Below, piece after piece: positions 17,727 to 26,958 of a stretch of DNA of 64,000 bases. This DNA is from UBA10438 sp964432155. GTDB lineage: Bacteria; Bacteroidota; Ignavibacteria; Kapaibacteriales; Kapaibacteriaceae. The position numbers and the translations under genes are program-made. The notes under the pieces were generated by a model. That model searched no databases, was not told the origin of the DNA, and saw nothing but the letters and a program-made list of their open reading frames with translations. The stretch lies in the NCBI GenBank assembly GCA_964432155.1, contig CAYSMF010000006.1:1-64000 (forward strand), read 5' to 3'. Numbering within the stretch: position 1 is the stretch's first letter; every line of letters begins with the position of its first letter.

Positions 17727-18896
17727 TTAGACCATTTCGACGATGACAGCACTTGCTTCACCACCGCCAATGCAGAGCGTAGCCAGACCGTACTTCTTTC
17801 CTTCGCGGCGAAGGCCATGCAGAAGTGTCGTGAGAACGCGCGCGCCGCTGGCCCCGATCGGGTGACCAAGCGCGACGGCTCCACCGAATGCGTTGATCTT
17901 CTCGCGTGGAATGCCCAATTCGTTCTTTGCGGCAAGCGCAACAACGGCAAACGCCTCATTGATTTCGAACAGATCGATATCGTCGAGCTTCAGGCCGGCC
18001 TTGGCAACAACGTTCTTGATGGCCGTGATTGGCGATGTTGTAAACCACAACGGATCTTGTGCAAACGAGGCTTGCGCCACGATGCGAGCCATTGGCTGGC
18101 AGTTGTGCGTCTTCAGTGCACCTTCGCTTGCAAGCACCAGTGCAGCTGCACCGTCGTTGATCGACGACGAACTTGCTGCCGTCACCGTACCGTCCTTCTT
18201 GAACGCTGGCTTCAGGGTTGCAATCTTCTCGAACACAACCTTCGATGGCTCTTCATCCGTATCAACGATTACGTCGCCCTTGCGCCCCTTAACCGTCACA
18301 GGCACGATCTCCTCGACAAACCAGCCATTCTTTTGAGCTTCTTGTGCGCTCTGGTAGGACTGGATCGTGTATTCGTCCTGCATGTCACGTGTGATGTTGC
18401 ACTCCGATGCGCACAGCTCTGCTGCGTCGCCCATGCCTGTCTGATTGTACACATCCCACAGACCGTCCCACTGCATGAGGTCGACCATGCGGGCATTACC
18501 GAACTTCACACCCTTGCGGGAGTCGAGCATCGCGTGTGGCGCATTGGTCATCGACTCTTGTCCACCAGCCACCACGATTGTCGCGTCGCCGCCACGAATC
18601 GCCTGATCGGCGAGCATCACTGCCTTAAGACCCGAACCGCAGACCTTGTTGATGGTCATTGCTGGGACGCTCTTTGGCAGACCTGCGTAGATCGTTGCTT
18701 GGCGCGCTGGTGCTTGACCGACGCCACCGGTGAGGACGTTGCCCATGATCACCTCACTGACCGCGTCAGGCGAGACCTTCGCGCGTTCTACGGCCGCGGC
18801 AATGGCAATAGCGCCAAGCTGGGGCGCGCTCAGATCCTGGAGCGATCCCAAGAGTGAGCCAATTGGTGTACGAGCTGCAGATACGATATAGGTCAT
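17727..18896 (-). CDS. Acetyl-CoA C-acetyltransferase (thiolase)
   Basis: A thiolase of 389 residues, the usual length, that condenses two acetyl-CoA or cleaves 3-ketoacyl-CoA. The catalytic set is complete: Cys 86 in N-K-V-C-G-S-G, the N-E-A-F-A motif, His 345 in A-L-G-H-P-I-G-A-S-G and Cys 375 in C-I-G-G-G-E. An AAGGAG ribosome site precedes the ATG. With the acyl-CoA dehydrogenase and CoA transferase nearby it could work in short-chain fatty acid oxidation or acetoacetyl-CoA formation; direction is unknown. It diverges from atpD and probably heads a transcript that continues into isocitrate dehydrogenase and TamB. Confidence 0.92.
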   Translation of the reverse strand: MTYIVSAARTPIGSLLGSLQDLSAPQLGAIAIAAAVERAKVSPDAVSEVIMGNVLTGGVGQAPARQATIYAGLPKSVPAMTINKVCGSGLKAVMLADQAIRGGDATIVVAGGQESMTNAPHAMLDSRKGVKFGNARMVDLMQWDGLWDVYNQTGMGDAAELCASECNITRDMQDEYTIQSYQSAQEAQKNGWFVEEIVPVTVKGRKGDVIVDTDEEPSKVVFEKIATLKPAFKKDGTVTAASSSSINDGAAALVLASEGALKTHNCQPMARIVAQASFAQDPLWFTTSPITAIKNVVAKAGLKLDDIDLFEINEAFAVVALAAKNELGIPREKINAFGGAVALGHPIGASGARVLTTLLHGLRREGKKYGLATLCIGGGEASAVIVEMV

Positions 18897-18936
18897 GGGG
18901 CAAACGCTCCTTGGTGATAGTGCTAATTGGGAGCCT

Positions 18937-18944
18937 CAAAAATA
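18937..18944 (-). promoter_or_regulatory. -7 element TATTTTTG for thiolase
   Basis: Minus-strand perfect match to TAnnTTTG, 40 bases before the thiolase ATG, with an AAGGAG ribosome-binding site in between. Confidence 0.6.
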
Positions 18945-19004
18945 CCATTTGTTTAGGTACTGACCGACGATTCACCTGGGGATGTTGGCGGCAGACGGTG
19001 TGGA

Positions 19005-19053
19005 TATCTTCGGCAGAATTATGCCGTAGAATACCCCCTTGTCCGTATTTTTG
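19005..19053 (+). promoter_or_regulatory. atpD promoter region with two -7 elements
   Basis: TATTTTTG at 19046-19053 is a perfect TAnnTTTG match, leaving a leader of about 50 bases before atpD. A second match, TATCTTCG at 19005-19012, lies upstream. Between them is a small inverted repeat (arms 19011-19015 and 19022-19026, CGGCA/TGCCG). The remaining thiolase-atpD gap shows nothing else. Confidence 0.5.
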
Positions 19054-19107
19054 CCAGACTTTGTACGAAAACGTCTCACCTTTCACAGCCCGTTACACGA
19101 GAACACC

Positions 19108-20517
19108 ATGAATAAGGGTCGCATCGTTCAGGTTATCGGTCCCGTCATCGACGTGGAATTTTCCGGTGGCCACATTCCAGCAGTTTTGAACGCCCTCACT
19201 ATCGATCGCACATCGATCGAGTCTGGCGCAAAGGAAGTCCTTGTCTGCGAAGTGCAGCAGCACCTTGGCGAGGACCGTGTCCGTGCGATCTCGATTGACT
19301 CCACCGACGGCCTTGTCCGCGGCATGGAAGTCGTCGACACTGGTGCACCGATCTCGGTACCGGTCGGACCAGGTGTTCTCGGTCGTCTCATCAACGTTGT
19401 TGGTGATGGCATCGACAACAAGGGAGCGATCAAGGGCGAGCAGCGCTGGTCGATCCACCGTCCGTCGCCAAACTTCGCTACCCTCTCGACACAGAAGGAA
19501 ATGTTCGAGACGGGCATCAAGGTGATTGACCTTATCGAGCCGTTCACAAAGGGCGGTAAGACAGGTCTCTTCGGTGGTGCTGGTGTGGGCAAGACGGTTA
19601 TCATCCAGGAGCTCATCCACAACATCGCCAAGCAACACGGTGGTTACTCGGTGTTCGCTGGTGTTGGTGAGCGTACGCGTGAAGGAAACGACTTGTACCT
19701 TGAAATGACTGAGTCGGGCGTTATCGACAAAACAGCGCTTGTGTTCGGTCAGATGAACGAACCACCAGGAGCTCGTGCTCGTGTTGCGCTTACAGCGCTT
19801 ACGATGGCTGAGTACTTCCGTGATGAAGAAGGTCGCGACGTTCTCTTGTTCGTCGATAACATCTTCCGTTTCACACAGGCAGGCTCGGAAGTATCTGCTC
19901 TTCTTGGCCGTATGCCATCAGCCGTGGGTTACCAGCCAACGCTGGCCACGGAAATGGGTGCACTCCAAGAGCGTATCGCGTCGACAGACCGTGGTTCGAT
20001 CACATCGGTACAAGCTGTGTACGTACCTGCTGACGACTTGACTGACCCAGCTCCTGCCAATACGTTCTCGCACCTTGACGCGACAACAGTGTTGAGCCGT
20101 CAAATCGCTGAGCTTGGTATCTACCCAGCTGTGGATCCACTCGATTCGACATCCCGAATTCTCGACCCGCTCGTCATCGGAGACGATCACTACACCACGG
20201 CAATGCGCGTGAAGAAGATCCTCCAGACGTACAAGGACCTCCAAGACATCATCTCGATTCTTGGTATGGACGAACTTTCAGACGAAGACAAGCAAACCGT
20301 ATATCGCGCTCGTAAGATTCAGCGATTCTTCTCGCAGCCATTCCACGTTGCTGAGCAGTTCACTGGTTTTGCAGGCCGCTACGTGAAGATCAGCGACACA
20401 ATCGCTGGCTTCAAGGCGATTCTCGATGGTCATGTCGACGATGTCCCAGAAGGCTTCTTTAGCTATAAGGGCACGCTCGACGAAGTCATGGATGCTTACA
20501 AGAAGTCGCAGAACTAA
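19108..20517 (+). CDS. atpD: F1F0 ATP synthase beta subunit
   Basis: The catalytic subunit of ATP synthase, 469 residues, usual size. The start M-N-K-G-R-I-V-Q-V-I-G-P matches the family; a longer in-frame start at 19039 would lie within the promoter. The Walker A motif G-G-A-G-V-G-K-T, the D-E-E-G-R-D-V-L-L-F-V-D-N Walker B region and A-L-L-G-R-M-P-S-A-V-G-Y-Q are present. Only atpC follows, two bases after the stop. The remaining ATP synthase genes are absent, matching the split arrangement known in Chlorobi, where atpD-atpC form their own operon. Confidence 0.97.
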   Translation: MNKGRIVQVIGPVIDVEFSGGHIPAVLNALTIDRTSIESGAKEVLVCEVQQHLGEDRVRAISIDSTDGLVRGMEVVDTGAPISVPVGPGVLGRLINVVGDGIDNKGAIKGEQRWSIHRPSPNFATLSTQKEMFETGIKVIDLIEPFTKGGKTGLFGGAGVGKTVIIQELIHNIAKQHGGYSVFAGVGERTREGNDLYLEMTESGVIDKTALVFGQMNEPPGARARVALTALTMAEYFRDEEGRDVLLFVDNIFRFTQAGSEVSALLGRMPSAVGYQPTLATEMGALQERIASTDRGSITSVQAVYVPADDLTDPAPANTFSHLDATTVLSRQIAELGIYPAVDPLDSTSRILDPLVIGDDHYTTAMRVKKILQTYKDLQDIISILGMDELSDEDKQTVYRARKIQRFFSQPFHVAEQFTGFAGRYVKISDTIAGFKAILDGHVDDVPEGFFSYKGTLDEVMDAYKKSQN

Positions 20518-20519
20518 TC

Positions 20520-20942
20520 ATGATTGAACACGTTCTCAACGTTAGCATTGTCACACCGCAGGCAACGGCCTTCGAGGGTACGGCGCTTGCAGTGAGTGTA
20601 CCTGGTTCGCAGAGTCCGTTCCAAGTGCTCTACAATCACGCACCGATTATCTCATCGCTGGACATCGGCGTTGTGAAGATCGAAGACGAGAAGAATCACG
20701 TGGCATACTATGCGTCGCGTGAAGGCTTCGTCGAGGTGATGAAGAACACGGTGAACATTGTGGTCCAAGAGCTCGTGCCCGCCACGTCGATCAACATCGC
20801 ACAAGCAGAAGAACAACTCTCCTCTGCGCGTGCTCAAGCTGATTCGCATCCTGATCGCGCACAGCGAGAAGTACTTCGTCGTGAAGTACATTGGGCTGAA
20901 GCGCGCATTCGCGCTGCGAAACTGGCAACGGGACAAGGCTAA
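20520..20942 (+). CDS. atpC: F1F0 ATP synthase epsilon subunit
   Basis: A 140-residue central-stalk subunit that links the rotor to F1 and modulates ATPase activity. The N-terminal beta sandwich (V-S-I-V-T-P, P-G-S-Q-S-P-F-Q-V-L-Y-N-H-A-P) is followed by a C-terminal helical pair rich in Ala, Glu and Arg. It begins two bases after atpD and is followed by a strong terminator, so the transcript is atpD-atpC only. Confidence 0.93.
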   Translation: MIEHVLNVSIVTPQATAFEGTALAVSVPGSQSPFQVLYNHAPIISSLDIGVVKIEDEKNHVAYYASREGFVEVMKNTVNIVVQELVPATSINIAQAEEQLSSARAQADSHPDRAQREVLRREVHWAEARIRAAKLATGQG

Positions 20943-20965
20943 GACAACATCACAAGCATGTCAAC

Positions 20966-21002
20966 AAACCCCATCGGTACTTCACCGATGGGGTTTTTTC
21001 TT
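20966..21002 (+). terminator. Rho-independent terminator after atpDC
   Basis: Arms 20966-20978 and 20984-20996 pair over 13 bases (core CCCCATCGGT/ACCGATGGGG) around the loop ACTTC and run into a T tract (TTTTTTCTTTT). It sits 24 bases after atpC and just before the guaB promoter. Confidence 0.92.
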
Positions 21003-21023
21003 TTCCGCGTCGGACGTGTGCCG

Positions 21024-21031
21024 TATTTTTG
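21024..21031 (+). promoter_or_regulatory. -7 element TATTTTTG, leaderless guaB
   Basis: Perfect TAnnTTTG match followed by CCC and then the guaB ATG at 21035. The atpC terminator ends only about 20 bases upstream, so this is the only place for a guaB promoter. Confidence 0.7.
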
Positions 21032-21034
21032 CCC

Positions 21035-22504
21035 ATGGCAATCGACAAAATCCTCAGCGAAGGCATCACATTCGATGATGTCCTCTTGGTTCCTCGGTAT
21101 TCCGAGACACTGCCCCGCGATGCCGACACATCGGCTCGTCTCACGCGCACACTGACGTTGCGCATCCCGATCATGAGTGCTGCCATGGACACCGTTACGG
21201 AATCGTCCATGTCGATCGCACTTGCTCGCGAAGGTGGTATCGGCATCATTCACAAGAACATGTCGATCGAACGCCAAGCAGAAGAAGTCGATCGTGTGAA
21301 GCGTTCAGAGAGTGGGATGATTCGTAAGCCCATCACGCTGCTCGCGAGCCACACCGTGCGTGAAGCACGTGAATTGATGGCGCGCTACAAGGTCAGTGGA
21401 TTCCCTGTTGTTGATGCAGAAAAGCGTCTCGTTGGTATCGTCACAAATCGCGATATGCGCTTTGCCGCCGACGGCGCAGAGCCTGTTTCAACGATCATGA
21501 CAAGCGACGGTCTCGTAACTGCATCACTTGGTACCACGCTTGAGGATGCAGAACGCATCCTTCACGAGCATCGCATCGAGAAGCTTCCAATAGTTGATGC
21601 TGCTGGTATGCTCGTCGGCCTGATGACCGTCAAGGATATTTCGAAGAAGCAGAAGTACCCACACGCAGCAAAGGACGATCAGGGTCGACTCCTTGTTGGT
21701 GCGGGCGTTGGCATCGCGAGCGATACGCTCGAACGCGTTGCAGCGCTTGTTGATGCAGGTGTGGACGTTGTGGTCGTAGACACAGCCCACGGACACAGCA
21801 AGGGCGTCATCACGATGGTCTCGTCAGTAAAGTCGAAGTATCCATCGCTGCAAGTGATCGCTGGTAACATTGGAACTGGTGAAGCTGCACAAGCACTGAT
21901 TGATGCTGGTGCGGACGCTGTAAAGGTTGGTATCGGGCCAGGATCGATCTGCACAACGCGTGTTGTTGCAGGTGTGGGTGTTCCACAGATCACAGCGATC
22001 ATGAACGTCGTCGAAGTTGCGTCACGCACGCACACACCAGTGATCGCTGATGGTGGCATCAAGCAGACGGGTGATGTTCCGAAGGCAATTGCTGCCGGAG
22101 CTGATACGATCATGGTTGGTGGCATGCTCGCTGGACATGAAGAATCCCCGGGCGAGAAGGTGCTGCTTGAAGGTCGCGCCTACAAGATGTACCGCGGCAT
22201 GGGATCGCTGGGGGCAATGAATCAGGGCTCTGCTGATCGCTACTTCCAAGACGCAGAAGACGAAATCAAGAAACTCGTTCCCGAGGGTATTGAAGGTCGC
22301 GTTCCGTACAAGGGGAATGTGGCTGATACCGTGTATCAACTCGTTGGCGGACTTCGTGCTGCGATGGGATACTGCGGTTGCACGAACCTCGAAGAGATGC
22401 GCCTCAATGCGCAGTTCGTTCGCATGACGTCGGCCGGGTTGCGTGAGTCGCATCCGCATGACATCATCATCACCAAAGAGTCTCCTAACTACAACACACG
22501 GTAA
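21035..22504 (+). CDS. guaB: IMP dehydrogenase
   Basis: A 489-residue enzyme that oxidises IMP to XMP with NAD, the committed step of GMP synthesis. The catalytic barrel is interrupted by a CBS-domain pair (about residues 95-205). Catalytic Cys 306 lies in G-P-G-S-I-C-T-T-R; the flap contains M-Y-R-G-M-G-S-L-G-A-M and later G-I-E-G-R-V-P-Y-K-G. The start at 21035 is fixed by homology to the conserved N-terminus (L-S-E-G-I-T-F-D-D-V-L-L-V-P), yet the -7 box ends three bases before it, so the mRNA should be leaderless. An M24 peptidase and a glycosyltransferase follow at very short spacing. Confidence 0.97.
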   Translation: MAIDKILSEGITFDDVLLVPRYSETLPRDADTSARLTRTLTLRIPIMSAAMDTVTESSMSIALAREGGIGIIHKNMSIERQAEEVDRVKRSESGMIRKPITLLASHTVREARELMARYKVSGFPVVDAEKRLVGIVTNRDMRFAADGAEPVSTIMTSDGLVTASLGTTLEDAERILHEHRIEKLPIVDAAGMLVGLMTVKDISKKQKYPHAAKDDQGRLLVGAGVGIASDTLERVAALVDAGVDVVVVDTAHGHSKGVITMVSSVKSKYPSLQVIAGNIGTGEAAQALIDAGADAVKVGIGPGSICTTRVVAGVGVPQITAIMNVVEVASRTHTPVIADGGIKQTGDVPKAIAAGADTIMVGGMLAGHEESPGEKVLLEGRAYKMYRGMGSLGAMNQGSADRYFQDAEDEIKKLVPEGIEGRVPYKGNVADTVYQLVGGLRAAMGYCGCTNLEEMRLNAQFVRMTSAGLRESHPHDIIITKESPNYNTR

Positions 22505-22507
22505 GTC

Positions 22508-23608
22508 ATGGCCTCTTCCTCGCTTACAGCAGCTGCGTCGCGGCTTGCATCGTTACGCACGCAGATGGCTGCACACGGCTGCAATGCCTATGTGATGGCG
22601 CATGTACCAAGCTTGCGATACTTCTTCGGCTTCTCTGGTTCGATGGCGATGGCCATTGTAACGAAGAAGCAGGTGTACTTCATCACGAATGATCTCTACG
22701 AAGTGCAGGTCCGTAAGGAACTGTACAAGATCGACGGACTCGAAGTCATCATCGATCGAGATCCATGGAATGCAGTCCGCACGCGCGGTCTTGCAGCAAA
22801 GTTCAAGACCGTGGGATACGATCCAGCAAAGCACACGGTCGCAGGCTTCAAGTCGATGAAGAAGGGGCTTGCAGGCGCAAAACTCATCGAGGTCAGCGGA
22901 ATCGTCGAGACGATTACCCGCGTGAAGACGAAGGCCGAAATCAAGAGTATCGCAGAAGCAGCTCGCATTGCGAGCGTTGCATATGAGAAGCTGCTTGGCT
23001 TTGTTGCCCCGGGAATGACGGAGCAACGTGTGGCAACGTTCCTTGCATCGACCACACGCGAACTTGGATCAGAGAAGGATGCGTTCGATATCATCTGTGT
23101 TGGTGGCGTGCGCAGTGCAATGCCACACGGTCGCGCAAGCTCTGCAGTGCTGAAGTCGGGTGATGTGATTACCGTTGACTTTGGTTGCTGCGTTAACGGA
23201 CTCTACAGCGACATGACGCGTACGTTCTGTCTTGGAACGCCGTCTCGTAAGGTTGTTGATGTGTTTGCCGTGCTCTACCATGCACACATGACGGCACTCG
23301 ACGCAGCCGTGAGTGGCGTAACAGCGGGAGCACTCGATGCGGCTGCTCGCAACGTGATTGCCAAGGCTGGCTATGGCGAGTACTTCCGTCACTCACTTGG
23401 ACACGGCCTTGGCTATGAGGTGCACGAGAATCCTCGTGTTGCAGCACCAAACACTAAGGAAGTCATCCCAACGGGTACGGTTATCACTATCGAGCCTGGC
23501 ATCTATATCCCAGGCAAATTCGGCATGCGAATCGAAGACGATGTCGTTGTGACGCCGACTGGTCCGACGATTCTAACTACAGCACCTCGTGAACTCGTGA
23601 TCGTGTAA
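22508..23608 (+). CDS. M24 family aminopeptidase (Xaa-Pro type)
   Basis: A cytoplasmic M24B metallopeptidase of 366 residues. An N-terminal creatinase-like domain (about 1-130) precedes the pita-bread catalytic domain, whose five metal ligands can be read: D in V-D-F-G-C-C, D in Y-S-D-M-T-R-T, H in S-L-G-H-G-L-G, E in I-E-P-G-I-Y and E in R-I-E-D-D-V. H-E-N-P-R-V is also typical. It probably removes N-terminal residues before proline. It starts three bases after guaB and shares its transcript. It differs from the exported M24 enzyme at 60808 by lacking a signal peptide. Confidence 0.9.
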   Translation: MASSSLTAAASRLASLRTQMAAHGCNAYVMAHVPSLRYFFGFSGSMAMAIVTKKQVYFITNDLYEVQVRKELYKIDGLEVIIDRDPWNAVRTRGLAAKFKTVGYDPAKHTVAGFKSMKKGLAGAKLIEVSGIVETITRVKTKAEIKSIAEAARIASVAYEKLLGFVAPGMTEQRVATFLASTTRELGSEKDAFDIICVGGVRSAMPHGRASSAVLKSGDVITVDFGCCVNGLYSDMTRTFCLGTPSRKVVDVFAVLYHAHMTALDAAVSGVTAGALDAAARNVIAKAGYGEYFRHSLGHGLGYEVHENPRVAAPNTKEVIPTGTVITIEPGIYIPGKFGMRIEDDVVVTPTGPTILTTAPRELVIV

Positions 23609-23614
23609 GGAGTG

Positions 23615-24895
23615 ATGGAAACCCGTTCTGTTCTTGTGTTCGCCTACTACTTCCCACCAATGGGTTTGAGCGGCGTTCAACGCGTGACAAAGTTCATGAA
23701 GTACCTCCCAGAACATGGGTGGCACCCGCATATCATTACCACAGGCCCCACGGCGTACTATGCACACGACCCATCGTTACTCGATGATATCGAGGGACGC
23801 GACATCACAGTGTATCGTACGAGTGGCACAGACCCTAACAGCGTGGCGAGTGATCAAGGCACGGTTAAGATGCCTCGTGAATGGGTTCGTAAGCTCTACC
23901 GTAAGGTGAGCGACACCTTCTTCATTCCCGATAACAAGAAGGGCTGGGCAAAGCAAGCACTTGAACTTGCACGCGAACTCGTCACGCAGCACGAGTTCGA
24001 CGCAATCTTTGTGAGCGGTCCGCCGTTCTCTGCGATGATGGCCGCTGCAACACTATCGGAGGAGACAGGGATTCCACTTGTCGTTGACTACCGTGATTTA
24101 TGGTACGGCAACCAGTTCCACTTCTACCCTACTCCATGGCACGCGCATAAGCACAAAGAGCTCGAGCACGACGTCCTCACACATGCATCACGTGTGACGG
24201 TGACCAACCGTCGCATGAAAGAGTTTCTGTTGGCGAATTACCGTCACCTCAATCATGAAGAAGTGATGATCATTCCTCACGGTTTCGATCCTGAGGACAT
24301 CCCAACGGAGCAGATCACGCCACGTCGTGATGGAACATTCCGTCTGACGTATACAGGCATCTTCTACGATGTTGTGACGCCGGTGCCGTTCTTCAAGGCC
24401 GTTCGGAAAGCACTGCAAACCCGACCAGATCTGTCGTTGGAACTGCACTTCGCCGGTATTCTTCGGGACGAGTACAAGAAGGTTGCCAAGAAGATGGGGC
24501 TCGAAGCCATGATCGTGGATCACGGCTATTGCGCTCATGCTGAATCCGTGCGTCTCCTCCTCGAGAGCGATGCGCTGTGGATGATGGTTGGCGCAACACG
24601 GAATGCCGACACGATCTCGAGTGCAAAGCTGTACGAGTACTTTGGTACACGCAAGCCGCTGCTGGTCAGCGTACCGAATGGTGCACTGCGTAAAGATGCC
24701 GAGCGTTATGGTGCTGCATGGATCACCGATCCAGCAGACATTGATGCCATCGCTCAATGCATCATCGAAATGGCCGATGCGCACCGTCGTGGTGCGCTGC
24801 CACATCCAACAGATGATATCGTGCAGCAGTACGACCGTCGTGCGCTTGCAGCGACGCTCGCACGACAGCTTGCACTGAGCACACGCGTGCTGTAA
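23615..24895 (+). CDS. GT-B fold glycosyltransferase
   Basis: A protein of about 426 residues resembling group 1 (GT4-type) glycosyltransferases. The N-terminal domain opens with V-L-V-F-A-Y-Y-F-P-P-M-G-L-S-G-V-Q-R, a pattern of GT4 acceptor-side loops; the C-terminal domain has the donor-side region S-A-K-L-Y-E-Y-F-G-T-R-K-P-L-L. It probably adds a sugar to a lipid or polysaccharide precursor on the cytoplasmic face; sugar and acceptor are unknown. Start is uncertain: GTG 23612 overlaps the AAGGAG, while ATG 23615 is only two bases from it; I chose the ATG. It is last in the guaB operon and abuts the convergent FeS oxidoreductase gene. Confidence 0.82.
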   Translation: METRSVLVFAYYFPPMGLSGVQRVTKFMKYLPEHGWHPHIITTGPTAYYAHDPSLLDDIEGRDITVYRTSGTDPNSVASDQGTVKMPREWVRKLYRKVSDTFFIPDNKKGWAKQALELARELVTQHEFDAIFVSGPPFSAMMAAATLSEETGIPLVVDYRDLWYGNQFHFYPTPWHAHKHKELEHDVLTHASRVTVTNRRMKEFLLANYRHLNHEEVMIIPHGFDPEDIPTEQITPRRDGTFRLTYTGIFYDVVTPVPFFKAVRKALQTRPDLSLELHFAGILRDEYKKVAKKMGLEAMIVDHGYCAHAESVRLLLESDALWMMVGATRNADTISSAKLYEYFGTRKPLLVSVPNGALRKDAERYGAAWITDPADIDAIAQCIIEMADAHRRGALPHPTDDIVQQYDRRALAATLARQLALSTRVL

Positions 24896-26929
24896 TTACG
24901 ACGGCACGACGACGCGATCGCGAAGAACCTCGGCGATATCCTTGATCTGGACGTCGTCTGTGCGTTCTGCTGCCTTGACACCGTCGGTGATCATGGTTGT
25001 ACAGAACGGACAGTTCACGGCGATGGTTGATGCGCCTGTTGCAAGAAGCTCATTCGTGCGCACGATGTTCACACGGTCGCCGACATGTTCTTCCATGAAC
25101 ATGCGTCCGCCCCCTGCCCCGCAGCACAAACCACGATCTTCAGAACGTGCAGGCTCGAGGATTGTAAGACCAGGAACGTTCTCGAGTGTTGCGCGCGGCG
25201 CTTCGTATTCCGAGTTGTACCGTCCGAGGTAGCACGAGTCGTGATACGTGATGGCTTCCTTTGAGGCCGAATCACGATCGATCACCAGGCGTCCTGATGC
25301 GATCAGTTCTTGGATGAACTGCGTGTGGTGCGTCACCTCAGCCGAGAAGCCAAACTGCGGGTAGTCGTTCTTGAGCGTGTTGAAGCAGTGCGGACATGTC
25401 GCGACGATCTTCTGGACATTGTACCGTTGGAACGTCTCAACGTTTGTCTTGGTGAGCATGTCGGCCAGGTATTCATTACCTGTACGACGTGCCACATCAC
25501 CCGTGCAGTTCTCTTCCGTTCCAAGAATGCGGAAGTCAACGCCAGCGATCTGCATCAACTCTGCGAATGCCTTTGTTGTCTTCTTCGCACGTTCATCGTA
25601 CGAACCGGCACAACCAACCCAGAAGAGCACTTCCATCGACGCATCTTCTGCGGCAGTCTTGATACCCATGCCCTCTGCCCAGTTCGCGCGATCGGCCTGA
25701 CCGAAGCCGCCCCATGGCACAGAGTTGGTTTCCATGTTGCCGTAGATATCCGGCAGCAACGCTGACTCGTCGTTGAACTGTGATTCCATCATGACCATCG
25801 AACGGCGCATACCAACGATCGCTGGTACGTGTTCGATGTTCACTGGACACTCCTGCATACACGCGCCGCACGTTGTACAAGCCCAGAGCGCATCAGGAGA
25901 CACGTAGTCGCCAATAAGCTTCTTGTCCCATACCGCTTGTTCATCCGCTGTCAGCTCCTCGCCATTCGCCTGCTTGAGGATGAGCGGAGCCTTGTCGATG
26001 GTACGATCATGAATGGCGATAATGATACCACGTGGGTCGAGGACCTTCCCTGTTTGGTTTGCAGGACATACGCTCGTACACCGTCCACAGTGCGTACAGG
26101 TATAACCATCGAGCAGCGACTTCCATGAGAGATCTTCGATATCGACTACACCGAACTTCTCGACGCCCTCTGCTTCGAAGTCAATCTTCTCGAGACTGTT
26201 TGTTGGCTCGAGCGGACCAAGGAACACGTTCGGAATCGATGTGAGAACGTGAAGGTGTTTCGAGTACGGGAGGTAGTTCATGAACGCAAGGATCAGCACT
26301 GCGTGCATCCAGAAGGCAAGCTCAAACACGAACGGAGCGGCGCTACCGAGGCCTGCAGCAAGCACAGAGCCGAGTGGCTGCGCAATCGGACGTACTGCCC
26401 AGGAGAAGTCACCGTTGTGCACAGGACCGCGCAGGGCATTCTGGACGAGCAAGGATGTGACGATCGTGAAGATGGTGAGCAGGATCATTCCTGCCTCGAC
26501 CTTTTCGTGCTCCACTTGCAGGCGGCGGACCTTCGTGACATAGCGGCGCCAGAGCGACATCATCGTGCCAACGATGATAAGCAAGCAGAAAAGATCGGTT
26601 AGTACCGTGATCACTGAGTACACTGGACCAAGGAAGTTAAACGACCACGCGTTGTTGAGTCCCTCCAGTACCATCTCCGCTGCCGAGAACAGCAGCACGA
26701 GGAATCCCCAGAAGATTCCGGCGTGAATCGGTCCTGCCACCTTGTCGCGGAGGATCTTGCTCTGACCGAATCCCACAACCATTGTCGTCTTGATACGCTC
26801 ACCAAGGCGATCGAAGCGATTGTCTGGTCGCCCTACGCGTAGCCATGCCAGCAAACGGCGTGCACTACGTGCGAAGAGGGCTGCGGCCAGGCCCAGGACG
26901 ATGATGAAGATGATGTTCTTGAGTTCCAT
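24896..26929 (-). CDS. Membrane FeS oxidoreductase, ETF:quinone oxidoreductase type (EMO/FadF-like)
   Basis: A 677-residue fusion. The N-terminal ~250 residues hold five or six membrane helices of NarI-like type, likely binding heme b. A 4Fe-4S ferredoxin-type domain follows, with C-T-H-C-G-R-C-T-S-V-C-P and C-T-T-C-G-A-C-M-Q-E-C-P. Two CCG domains as in heterodisulfide reductase HdrB/D come last, the second with G-L-C-C-G-A-G-G-G. This arrangement matches the membrane oxidoreductases (FadF; EMO) proposed to move electrons from electron transfer flavoprotein to menaquinone during beta-oxidation. The ATG 26929 is chosen because the -7 element TATCTTCG lies just upstream. Acyl-CoA dehydrogenase and thiolase nearby support the role; etfAB are not in the window. 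Confidence 0.82.
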   Translation of the reverse strand: MELKNIIFIIVLGLAAALFARSARRLLAWLRVGRPDNRFDRLGERIKTTMVVGFGQSKILRDKVAGPIHAGIFWGFLVLLFSAAEMVLEGLNNAWSFNFLGPVYSVITVLTDLFCLLIIVGTMMSLWRRYVTKVRRLQVEHEKVEAGMILLTIFTIVTSLLVQNALRGPVHNGDFSWAVRPIAQPLGSVLAAGLGSAAPFVFELAFWMHAVLILAFMNYLPYSKHLHVLTSIPNVFLGPLEPTNSLEKIDFEAEGVEKFGVVDIEDLSWKSLLDGYTCTHCGRCTSVCPANQTGKVLDPRGIIIAIHDRTIDKAPLILKQANGEELTADEQAVWDKKLIGDYVSPDALWACTTCGACMQECPVNIEHVPAIVGMRRSMVMMESQFNDESALLPDIYGNMETNSVPWGGFGQADRANWAEGMGIKTAAEDASMEVLFWVGCAGSYDERAKKTTKAFAELMQIAGVDFRILGTEENCTGDVARRTGNEYLADMLTKTNVETFQRYNVQKIVATCPHCFNTLKNDYPQFGFSAEVTHHTQFIQELIASGRLVIDRDSASKEAITYHDSCYLGRYNSEYEAPRATLENVPGLTILEPARSEDRGLCCGAGGGRMFMEEHVGDRVNIVRTNELLATGASTIAVNCPFCTTMITDGVKAAERTDDVQIKDIAEVLRDRVVVPS

Positions 26930-26958
26930 TGCGTTATTCCCCGTTCCGGTACGACGTG

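Noticed and set aside
17817..18857. 346-codon open frame on the plus strand
   Set aside because: It is antisense to the fully conserved thiolase; Cys/His/Leu-rich nonsense composition.
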